Source: Sphaerochaeta sp. (lineage in GTDB: Bacteria > Spirochaetota > Spirochaetia > Sphaerochaetales > Sphaerochaetaceae). From it: a stretch of DNA of 20,829 nt. The notes under the pieces were generated by a model, which worked only from the letters and a program-made list of their open reading frames with translations, was not told where the DNA came from and did no database searches. The stretch spans positions 1 to 20,829 of the forward strand of contig JALOBD010000016.1 in assembly GCA_023228445.1 (NCBI GenBank), in the 5' to 3' direction. The position numbers and the translations under genes are program-made. How positions within the stretch are numbered: position 1 is the first letter of the stretch; every line of letters starts with the position of its first letter. This document shows, in pieces, positions 14,438 to 20,829 of the stretch.

Positions 14438-14454
14438 GCAGTTTACTATGTCAA
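14426..14454 (-). promoter_or_regulatory. Strong promoter of tdh-kbl
   Basis: On the minus strand a perfect -35 TTGACA (14454-14449), a 17-nt spacer and a -10 TATACT (14431-14426) form the best sigma70-like promoter in the window. The +1 is expected near 14419, giving a leader of about 59 nt before tdh. Confidence 0.7.
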
Positions 14455-14475
14455 ACTTACAGAAGGAGCTATCCC

Positions 14476-15048
14476 GTGCATACCCCTCCCATGATCGGCA
14501 AGAATATCCAACGTATCCGTAGCGCCCGCAAACTCACCCTCAACGTACTGAGTGAGCGCTCAGGCGTCTCCAAGGCGATGCTCAGCCAGATCGAGAGTGA
14601 CAAGGTCAATCCCACGGTGGCAACCGTCTGGAAGATCGCACGGGGTTTGAATGTCGAGCTCAACGACCTTCTTGAGGCCGATGACGAGCCGAAGCGGATC
14701 TTCTCCCTCAACCCCGCTGCAGAAGATGCCGCCAAGCTGGAGAAGAAGCAGGACGGCATCACCATCCGCGTGCTCAGCCCGTTGTCGATGGTTGAGGAGC
14801 TGGAGATGTACCTCTTGACCTTCGAACCCCACGCTGCACTGGTCAGTGAGCCTCACTTTCCGGGCACCCAAGAGTACCTGACCATCGTCAAGGGAACGGT
14901 GAAGGTCACCGTCGGGGACAATACCGCCGAACTCAAGCGCGGTGACTTCTTGATGTACCACTGCGATACCGACCACGCCATCTACAACGACAGCAACCAA
15001 CCAGCCATCGTCCACATGGTGGTGCGCTTCTCCCCCGACCGGCGGTAG
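14476..15048 (+). CDS. XRE-family regulator with C-terminal cupin domain
   Basis: DNA-binding regulator of 190 aa in two parts. Residues 7-65 form an XRE helix-turn-helix (NIQRIRSARKLTLNVLSERS, then GVSKAMLSQIESDKVNPTVA and IARGLNVELNDLL). Residues from about 110 form a small cupin barrel (EPHFPGTQEYLTIVKGTVKV, GDFLMYHCDTDHAIYND), whose Glu and His residues could bind a metal or small ligand. Regulators of this build often control catabolic or polyamine genes in response to an effector. The GTG at 14476 is taken as start because AAGGAG lies 8 nt before it; ATG 14491 is the alternative. Position suggests control of tdh-kbl and of itself through the palindrome at 14422. The effector could be threonine or a breakdown product, which is a guess. 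Confidence 0.87.
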   Translation: MHTPPMIGKNIQRIRSARKLTLNVLSERSGVSKAMLSQIESDKVNPTVATVWKIARGLNVELNDLLEADDEPKRIFSLNPAAEDAAKLEKKQDGITIRVLSPLSMVEELEMYLLTFEPHAALVSEPHFPGTQEYLTIVKGTVKVTVGDNTAELKRGDFLMYHCDTDHAIYNDSNQPAIVHMVVRFSPDRR

Positions 15049-15076
15049 CCAGCCCGATACACCTCTCTTGCCGCAC

Positions 15077-15101
15077 TGCAGGGCGGTTCCTCACCCCTGC
15101 A
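15077..15101 (+). terminator. Hairpin after the regulator gene, possible terminator
   Basis: TGCAGGG (15077-15083) and CCCTGCA (15095-15101) form a perfect 7-bp GC-rich stem with an 11-nt loop, 28 nt after the regulator's stop. No T-run follows, so factor-independent termination is doubtful. Confidence 0.35.
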
Positions 15102-15178
15102 CTGCTCAATGCCGTCATGAGGAGTACCCTATCCGTATGTACAAACCACCTCTGCTATGCAAACACGCATCGCTTTTG

Positions 15179-15184
15179 TATACT
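15179..15184 (+). promoter_or_regulatory. Possible -10 element for prfA
   Basis: TATACT (5 of 6) ends 17 nt before ATG 15202, giving a predicted leader of about 11 nt with AGGAG in it. The base run at the -35 position (TATGCA, 15156-15161) is poor, so an activator or another start may be involved. Confidence 0.35.
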
Positions 15185-15201
15185 TTGAACAGGAGCACCC
15201 C

Positions 15202-16266
15202 ATGCTGGAAAAACTGCCTGATTTTACGAGACAGCTCAACGATATAGATGAAAAACTCAGCCGACCGGAGACGATGAGCGACATGACCCTCTTCAAGAAG
15301 CTCGGCAAGGAGCGTAGCCACCTCGCACCGGTGGTGGAGGGACTCAGCCACCTCGCCACTTTGGAGAGAGAGATCTCCGATGCCAAACTCCTGCTCAAGG
15401 AGGAGAGCGACAGCGAGATGATCGCCCTAACCGAGGAGGAGCTTGCATCGCTCGAAGAGGAGAAGGAGCGCACGACCAATGCGGTGAAGATCCTGCTCAT
15501 ACCCCCCGATCCGTTGGCCGGCAAGGACATCATCATGGAAATTCGCGCAGGGACCGGGGGTGAAGAGGCAGCCCTCTTTGCCGCCGACCTCTTTCGCATG
15601 TACTCCCACTACGCCGACGAAAAGGGGTGGAAGATCGAGATTCTCTCCTCCAACGAGACGGGGATCGGTGGCTACAAGGAGTTGATCTTCTCCATCAGCG
15701 GTCGCGATGTCTTTGGCTCGCTGCGCTGGGAGAGTGGGGTCCACCGTGTCCAACGTGTACCACAGACGGAGAGCGGGGGGCGCATCCATACCAGCGCTGT
15801 CACGGTTGCTGTCCTGCCCGAGGCTGAGGAGACGGACATCGAGATCCGCAGTGAAGACCTCAAGGTCGACGTGATGCGCTCCAGCGGACCGGGGGGTCAG
15901 AGCGTCAATACCACCGACAGCGCGGTGAGGTTGACCCACCTTCCCACCGGCCTGGTGGTCATCTGCCAGGACGAAAAGAGCCAGATCAAGAACCGGGCCA
16001 AGGCACTGCGGGTATTGCGCAGCCGCCTCTACGACCTCGAGGTGGAGAAGAAGCGCAGTGAACGGGCCGAGGCGAGGAAGAACATGGTGGGCTCAGGAGA
16101 TCGGAGCGAACGCATCCGCACCTACAACTTCCCCCAAAACCGGCTCACCGACCATCGTATCAACTTGACGCTCTACAAGCTTGAGCAGGTCATGATCGGG
16201 GCATTGGACGAGGTCATCGAGGCTCTGAAGATCGCTGCCGGGGAGGCAGCCCTTGCAGAGGGATGA
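15202..16266 (+). CDS. prfA: Peptide chain release factor 1
   Basis: Reads UAA and UAG stop codons on the ribosome and triggers peptide release. The 354-aa length is normal. The codon-recognition tripeptide is P-x-T (PQT, residues 187-189, in HRVQRVPQTES), which marks RF1; RF2 would have SPF. The peptidyl-transferase loop GGQ is at 231-233 within SSGPGGQSVNTTDSAVR. The N-terminal third is a charged helical domain, followed by EIRAGTGGEEA (113-123). ATG 15202 is chosen for its AGGAG; an earlier in-frame start at 15157 lies upstream of the likely -10. prmC, which methylates the GGQ glutamine, begins 4 nt after the stop, so the pair is an operon. Confidence 0.97.
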   Translation: MLEKLPDFTRQLNDIDEKLSRPETMSDMTLFKKLGKERSHLAPVVEGLSHLATLEREISDAKLLLKEESDSEMIALTEEELASLEEEKERTTNAVKILLIPPDPLAGKDIIMEIRAGTGGEEAALFAADLFRMYSHYADEKGWKIEILSSNETGIGGYKELIFSISGRDVFGSLRWESGVHRVQRVPQTESGGRIHTSAVTVAVLPEAEETDIEIRSEDLKVDVMRSSGPGGQSVNTTDSAVRLTHLPTGLVVICQDEKSQIKNRAKALRVLRSRLYDLEVEKKRSERAEARKNMVGSGDRSERIRTYNFPQNRLTDHRINLTLYKLEQVMIGALDEVIEALKIAAGEAALAEG

Positions 16267-16270
16267 GATC

Positions 16271-17122
16271 ATGACCATCGATAGCTGGAAGAGAGAGACT
16301 GTTGCCTTGTTCCTTGAGGCAGGCGTGGCCTCCTCGCCCTCCCTCGATGCCCGCCTCCTGCTGGAGATGGTCACCGGCCTCGACCACGCCTCCCAGCTCA
16401 TCTATTACCAACGACCTCTCACTGCAGCGGAGCTTGAGACCCTCGCCCACCTTCGATCAAAGCGCCTCGAACACCAGCCGATGGCCTATATCCGTGGCTT
16501 CAAGGAGTTCTGGGGGCGGACCTTTGTCGTTGACCGGCGGGTCCTCATCCCTCGTGCCGATACCGAGACGCTGGTCGAAGCGGTGCTCGCATATGCAACG
16601 GAGAGGCCTCTTGATGAAATCCTGCCGATCATCGACCTCTGTACCGGCAGTGGAGCGGTGGGGATCACGCTGGCCGCCGAGCTGGGCGTCGAGGTGGTGC
16701 TCAGTGACAAGAGCCGTGATGCCCTCTCTGTGGCAGACCACAATGCCCGCACCATCCTCGGCCACCGGCTGGAGGTGGTGGAGGATGACCTGCTCTACAA
16801 CAGCCGAGACAAGTATGGTATCATCGTCAGCAACCCTCCATACCTGACCCCGGCCTGGATCGAGGAGGTGAGCCGGGAGGTGGGGTGGGAACCGAGGATG
16901 GCCCTCGATGGGAAGAGCGCCGATGGCCTTGCGTTGATCAGGGTCCTGGTTGCGCAGAGCACAACGCATTTGAAGGAGGGCGGCGCCCTGTTCTTGGAGT
17001 GCGACCGGCGGCAAGCAGAAGAGGTGGCGCACCTGATGCGCAGTGCCTCATTTACGGGAGTAACAGTGGTTCGGGACCTCAGTGGGAACGAACGGGTTGT
17101 ATGGGGGACCTTGCATGAGTGA
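16271..17122 (+). CDS. prmC: Release factor glutamine methyltransferase
   Basis: SAM-dependent enzyme that N5-methylates the glutamine of the GGQ motif in release factors, here encoded just upstream. The 283-aa protein has the N-terminal helical release-factor-binding domain with the family signature QPMAYIRGFKEFWG (69-82), then IPRADTE (93-99). The SAM-binding loop follows as DLCTGSGAVGI (122-132), and the NPPY active-site motif is at 188-191. All are intact. ATG 16271 lies 4 nt after the prfA stop; GAGGGATGAG within the prfA end can act as ribosome site. Its last 8 nt overlap the start of rel. Confidence 0.95.
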   Translation: MTIDSWKRETVALFLEAGVASSPSLDARLLLEMVTGLDHASQLIYYQRPLTAAELETLAHLRSKRLEHQPMAYIRGFKEFWGRTFVVDRRVLIPRADTETLVEAVLAYATERPLDEILPIIDLCTGSGAVGITLAAELGVEVVLSDKSRDALSVADHNARTILGHRLEVVEDDLLYNSRDKYGIIVSNPPYLTPAWIEEVSREVGWEPRMALDGKSADGLALIRVLVAQSTTHLKEGGALFLECDRRQAEEVAHLMRSASFTGVTVVRDLSGNERVVWGTLHE

Positions 17123-19136
17123 TCAGCTGATCGAACGCTTCATCCAAAAGGCAAACCAATACTCATCGGCCGACCAGGAGAAGTTCCTGGCCGCGGCCAG
17201 CTTTGCCGCAGAGAAGCACAAGGACCAGCGGCGCGCCAGTGGCGAGCCGTACATCATCCACCCCCTCGCTGTGGCCGAGATCCTCATCCAGCTGAAGATG
17301 GACAGCGACACCGTCAGCGCCGGCCTGCTCCATGACACCCTCGAGGACACCGAGACAACCTATGAGGAGCTTTCCGAGCGCTTTGGCACTCCGGTGGCCG
17401 ACATGGTCGAGGGGGAGACGAAGATTGCCAACCTCAAGACGATGAGCAAGAGTGTTGCTGAGGCAGAGACGATCCGCAAGATGTTCTTTGCCATGAGCAA
17501 GGATATCCGCGTCATCATCATCAAGCTGGCAGACAAGCTGCACAACATGAGGACGCTCCAGCACCTCAACAACGATCGGGCCCGGGAGATTGCCAGCGGG
17601 ACGCTGGACATCTTCGCCCCGCTTGCCGATCGGCTGGGCATCTCCTGGCTCAAGGACGAACTGGAGGACCTGAGCTTGAAGGTGCTCAAACCCGACACCT
17701 TCAACTATATCCAGGAGTATCTGCTCTCCAAGAAGAGCGCCCAACGCGCCTACCTCTCCCGCGTCGAGAAGTCGATCTACCGCGCCTGCGCCGAGGCGGA
17801 CCTCAATGAGGTCCTGGTCACCAGTCGGGCAAAGCACACCTACTCCATCTACATGAAGATGAAGAAGCGGAAGAAGGAGATCGACGAGATCTTTGATATC
17901 CTCGGGGTTCGGATCCTCTGTAATACCGTCACCGAGTGCTATACGATCTTGGGGGTGGTCCACCGCCTCTGGCCACCCATCGAAGGGCGCTTCAAGGACT
18001 ACATCGCCATGCCCAAGGCGAATAACTACCAGAGTCTGCACACCACCGTCATGGCACTGGACGGCAAACTGCTCGAGATCCAGATCAGGACGAGGGAGAT
18101 GCACTTCACCGCCGAGTTCGGGGTTGCGGCACACTGGACGTACAAGAGCACCAGCGGCAGTGAGGGCGGTTCGTGGTCGAAGATGGACAGCGAACAGTTC
18201 TCCCGGATCATCAGCAAGCTGAAGACCTGGTCCAACGAGATCGAGACCAGCGAGTCATACATGGACGATATCAAAGGGGAGCTACTCAAGGACACCATCT
18301 ACGTCTTCACCCCCCAAGGTCATATTGTCGAGCTACCTGCCAATGCCACCGCGTTGGACTTCGCCTACCAGATTCACACCGAGATCGGGAACCATACCAC
18401 CGGGGCGAAGGCCGACGGGTCGATCATCCCGCTCAACGCCCCGTTGAAAAACACCCAGGTCATCGAGATCCTCACCAGCCCCAATGCCCGACCACACCTG
18501 CAGTGGCTGCGCTACGCGCAGACCAACAGCGCCCGTCGCAAGATCCGTGCATGGTTGAACAAGTACGATGAGAACATCCTCATCGACAAGGAGATCATCG
18601 CCAAGCGCAAGGTCACCGAGGTGGTCAAGGAGAGCGTACCCCCAGCGCCGCCGCTCGATGATGAGAACATCGTACGCCACGTGCTGGATGCCAAGCGGAT
18701 GAAGTTCCGCGTCGGCGATGAGAAGAACATGATGATCAACATCGCCCAGTGCTGCTCTCCGGTGCGCGGCGATGACATCGTCGGCTACGTCAGCAGGGGA
18801 CGGGGCATCATCGTTCACCGCCGCGACTGTCCGAACCTGAAGAATATGAGTGAGATCGTCGACCGCTCCATCGAGGTGGAGTGGGAGAATGAGCATCCCA
18901 AGCTGACCAAACGCTTCTCCATCACCAGTAAGCGCACCTACGACCTCTTTGGAGAGATCGAGGGGGCGCTACGCAAGTTCAAGGGCCATCTGATCGAAGG
19001 CCGCCTCTACGACGACGAGGAAGGCAAGCTCGCCGGCACCTTCACCATGGAGATGGAGAAGGAGGAGGACTTCAAGAAGATCCTCAAGAATCTAAAGACA
19101 ATCCCGTCGGTGAATACCATCGCCGAGATCAAGTAG
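17115..19136 (+). CDS. rel: Bifunctional (p)ppGpp synthetase/hydrolase, Rel/SpoT type
   Basis: Makes and destroys the alarmone (p)ppGpp in the stringent response. The 673-aa protein has the full long-RSH layout. The HD hydrolase domain keeps H49 and the H73-D74 and E77-D78 pairs (LLHDTLEDT). The synthetase domain has RAKHTYSIYMKMKKR, FDILGVRI and RFKD (292-295, in RFKDYIAMPKANNYQSLHTT). RFKD rather than the EFDD of monofunctional RelA marks a two-way enzyme. A TGS domain follows (about 394-455, TIYVFTPQGHIVELP), then a cysteine-containing domain (CC at 546-547, HRRDCPNL) and a C-terminal ACT domain. ATG 17115 lies inside the end of prmC, with GGGGGA upstream, so expression is tied to prfA-prmC. 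The stop is 3 nt from that of the convergent ppaC. Confidence 0.95.
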   Translation: MSDQLIERFIQKANQYSSADQEKFLAAASFAAEKHKDQRRASGEPYIIHPLAVAEILIQLKMDSDTVSAGLLHDTLEDTETTYEELSERFGTPVADMVEGETKIANLKTMSKSVAEAETIRKMFFAMSKDIRVIIIKLADKLHNMRTLQHLNNDRAREIASGTLDIFAPLADRLGISWLKDELEDLSLKVLKPDTFNYIQEYLLSKKSAQRAYLSRVEKSIYRACAEADLNEVLVTSRAKHTYSIYMKMKKRKKEIDEIFDILGVRILCNTVTECYTILGVVHRLWPPIEGRFKDYIAMPKANNYQSLHTTVMALDGKLLEIQIRTREMHFTAEFGVAAHWTYKSTSGSEGGSWSKMDSEQFSRIISKLKTWSNEIETSESYMDDIKGELLKDTIYVFTPQGHIVELPANATALDFAYQIHTEIGNHTTGAKADGSIIPLNAPLKNTQVIEILTSPNARPHLQWLRYAQTNSARRKIRAWLNKYDENILIDKEIIAKRKVTEVVKESVPPAPPLDDENIVRHVLDAKRMKFRVGDEKNMMINIAQCCSPVRGDDIVGYVSRGRGIIVHRRDCPNLKNMSEIVDRSIEVEWENEHPKLTKRFSITSKRTYDLFGEIEGALRKFKGHLIEGRLYDDEEGKLAGTFTMEMEKEEDFKKILKNLKTIPSVNTIAEIK

Positions 19137-19139
19137 GAC

Positions 19140-20774
19140 CTACTCCTCCAATACCCGCAAGATCTCCGGTAGCAGCTGTTTTTTCCGAGACAGCACCCCC
19201 TGGGCGAGGTAGCGCCCCTCGCCCTCCTTCTTGTAGGAGAGCTTGCGTTCGGCAATCGGCATGGAGGTCATCAAGAGGATACTCGATTCGCGCACCACAT
19301 CGGTGATGAGGAACATCGTCCAGTCGAGCAAGTACGCTTTTCTCAGGTTCTCAAGTTCATCGAGGTAGATCTGGGCGTACTCATCGACATCGCTGAGCGT
19401 GGTGACCTCGCACTGACCGATGCCGAAGGAGACACCCAGCTCCTTGTAGCGCTTGAAGTCCGCCTCGAGCATCCGGCGTGGCTGGGTCTTGGCCAACGAT
19501 GCCCCGCCGCTGAACATCGTCTCGCCAAAGGCGCGCATATCGCCCACCTGTCCCAGTTCGAGCAGGTCCTGTACCGCCGTATAGTCCTCAAAGGTCGTCG
19601 TCGGGCTCTTGAGGATGATCGTATCACTGAGGATTCCGCTGAGTAACACCCGCGCCAATTGCTTGGGAATCTCCACCCCATTCTGCACGAAGAGTTTGTA
19701 GACGATGGTGCACGTGGAGCCCAGCGGCTCACAGTAGATGAAGATCGGCTCGCGGGTGCGGTCGGCGCCCAGGCGGTGGTGGTCGATGATCTCCACCACC
19801 TCCGCCTCCTCGATGCCCTCCACACTCTGCTCACTCTCGTTGTGGTCGACCATGATGAGCTTGGTGCGCGGTTTGTTGAGGAAGGAGGATCGGGTCACAA
19901 AGCCCTTGAAAGCCCCTTCCTCGAAGATGGGAAGTGATCGCAGATCGAGGTCGGTGAGGATGTCGCGCGCCTCATCGAAGAGCCGATCGGCCTCGATATG
20001 GGGTACATCCTTGCCGATCAGCATCCCCACCGGTACACAGAGGCGCAGGAGGCGGAAGGTCTCGGCGGTGTCGAAGCTTGAGACAAAGACGGTCCCCTGA
20101 TACACGTCCCAGTCGACTGAGCTGGTGATCTTCCCATCGATGCCGGTGAGAATCATCGCCGGAATCTGCATCTCGATGGCTTTCTTGATGTGATTCTCCC
20201 GGTCGCCGACCACCAGAATCGGCTTGATCTCCCCCAACGCTCCCATTTGGCGGCAGAAGCCGACATACCGGCTCGCCCCGATCATGATCGGAGCTTCAAA
20301 AACATCGGCCTTCCCGCGTTTGAGAAATGATCCAGAGAGGACCTTGGGCAGGTTGTCCATGACAAAGTGGTAGCTGGGTCGGCTGGTGCTGTTCTCCTTG
20401 AGGATGAATGCGCTGACATCATCGATGGAGAGCAGGGCGCGGTATTCGCCCTCCTCCATGACCGGTACGACGGTGTTCAGGCTCGCTGTATTGTAGAATG
20501 AGACCAGCGTGAAGATCGGGTCACTGACATCGACGGTGACCGGCGATGTCCTGATCACACTCTCCACCTTGGTTCGCACATCACGTACGAAGGGAGGAGC
20601 GGGAAGACCAAGACGGTCAAATTGGGCACGTGTGGCCTCATTGAGGTTCCCACATCGTATGGCGTGGTAGGTATTGTTCGGGTCGGTCCTGTTCTTCAAG
20701 TATGCATAGCCATAGGCAGCACAGATGCTGTCCATATCGGGGTTTCGATGTCCAGTTACGTAAATATCCGCCAC
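19140..20774 (-). CDS. ppaC: Manganese-dependent (family II) inorganic pyrophosphatase with CBS-DRTGG regulatory insert
   Basis: Hydrolyses pyrophosphate in the cytoplasm. The 544-aa chain is the long, nucleotide-regulated form. The DHH domain begins with GHRNPDMDS (H9, D13, D15 as metal ligands). It is interrupted by a CBS domain (about 73-126), a DRTGG-like middle (about 155-245) and a second CBS domain (about 255-306), then resumes with VDHNE (D310) and DHH (331-333). The C-terminal DHHA2 domain ends with SRKKQ (529-533), which binds phosphate. In characterised relatives the CBS pair lets AMP/ADP inhibit and ATP-type or diadenosine nucleotides activate. The start is GTG 20774, with AGGAGGG just upstream; a nearby ATG is out of frame. 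It is convergent with rel and transcribed from a promoter at 20796-20824. Confidence 0.95.
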   Translation of the reverse strand: MADIYVTGHRNPDMDSICAAYGYAYLKNRTDPNNTYHAIRCGNLNEATRAQFDRLGLPAPPFVRDVRTKVESVIRTSPVTVDVSDPIFTLVSFYNTASLNTVVPVMEEGEYRALLSIDDVSAFILKENSTSRPSYHFVMDNLPKVLSGSFLKRGKADVFEAPIMIGASRYVGFCRQMGALGEIKPILVVGDRENHIKKAIEMQIPAMILTGIDGKITSSVDWDVYQGTVFVSSFDTAETFRLLRLCVPVGMLIGKDVPHIEADRLFDEARDILTDLDLRSLPIFEEGAFKGFVTRSSFLNKPRTKLIMVDHNESEQSVEGIEEAEVVEIIDHHRLGADRTREPIFIYCEPLGSTCTIVYKLFVQNGVEIPKQLARVLLSGILSDTIILKSPTTTFEDYTAVQDLLELGQVGDMRAFGETMFSGGASLAKTQPRRMLEADFKRYKELGVSFGIGQCEVTTLSDVDEYAQIYLDELENLRKAYLLDWTMFLITDVVRESSILLMTSMPIAERKLSYKKEGEGRYLAQGVLSRKKQLLPEILRVLEE

Positions 20775-20795
20775 ATTCCCTCCTGAGGTTGTCCT

Positions 20796-20824
20796 AGTCT
20801 ACCCCAGTTGCCAGAGGCTGACAA
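20796..20824 (-). promoter_or_regulatory. Likely promoter of ppaC
   Basis: On the minus strand a -35 TTGTCA (20824-20819, 5 of 6), a 17-nt spacer and a -10 TAGACT (20801-20796, 4 of 6) predict +1 near 20789. The leader of about 15 nt holds the AGGAGGG ribosome site. Confidence 0.5.
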
Positions 20825-20829
20825 CTGAG

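Noticed and set aside
1..20829. CRISPR array, IS element, tRNA or rRNA
   Set aside because: No regularly spaced repeats, transposase motifs, terminal repeats or tRNA-like cloverleaf sequences were seen on reading both strands.

Overview
The window is compact, GC-rich bacterial DNA with no rRNA, tRNA, insertion sequence or CRISPR array that I can see. It carries 18 genes (17 complete, one cut by the left edge). The best lineage guess is a spirochaete, perhaps a free-living fermenter of the Sphaerochaeta kind. Three genes point that way: a UMP kinase of the archaeal/spirochaete type, a long eukaryote-like hexokinase as in treponemes, and a CBS-domain family II pyrophosphatase. This is inference from family memory; no marker RNA is present to confirm it.

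Layout. 1-1896 (+): the end of an NqrF-like flavin/NAD reductase, an unrecognised 156-aa protein, and UMP kinase with its own promoter. 1874-3575 (-): a TVP38/TMEM64-like membrane protein followed by a PflX-like radical SAM protein. 3788-5454 (+): a patatin-like lipase overlapping an unrecognised 136-aa protein. 5455-5606 is an AT-rich gap with a perfect short hairpin. 5607-6455 (-) is a pyridoxal/pyridoxamine kinase, divergent from a phosphohexomutase at 6523-8367 (+). 8364-10727 (-) is a three-gene unit: exported protein, hexokinase, Vsr endonuclease. It is divergent from exonuclease I at 10815-12230 (+). 12223-14360 (-) is a threonine catabolic operon (tdh-kbl), divergent from an XRE-cupin regulator at 14476-15048 (+). 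15202-19136 (+) is prfA-prmC-rel. 19140-20774 (-) is the pyrophosphatase.

How the genes fit together. Hexokinase and the phosphohexomutase serve sugar-phosphate entry. Tdh and Kbl turn threonine into glycine and acetyl-CoA; Kbl needs PLP, which the PdxK-like kinase helps supply. RF1, its methylase PrmC and bifunctional Rel form a translation/stringent-response unit. Rel meets the pyrophosphatase tail to tail.

The most notable signals are regulatory. A perfect 16-bp palindrome sits between tdh and the XRE-cupin gene, on the -10 of a consensus-like tdh promoter and just downstream of the regulator's predicted start site, with the two promoters facing each other. The divergent promoters between the exported-protein gene and exonuclease I both place the predicted +1 exactly on the A of the ATG, and neither gene has a Shine-Dalgarno, so both messages may be leaderless. 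Four convergent gene pairs overlap or nearly touch, leaving no room for ordinary terminators. I found no clearly new defence or mobile system. The patatin/unknown pair, the Vsr coupled to hexokinase and the two unrecognised small proteins are the best candidates for undescribed biology.
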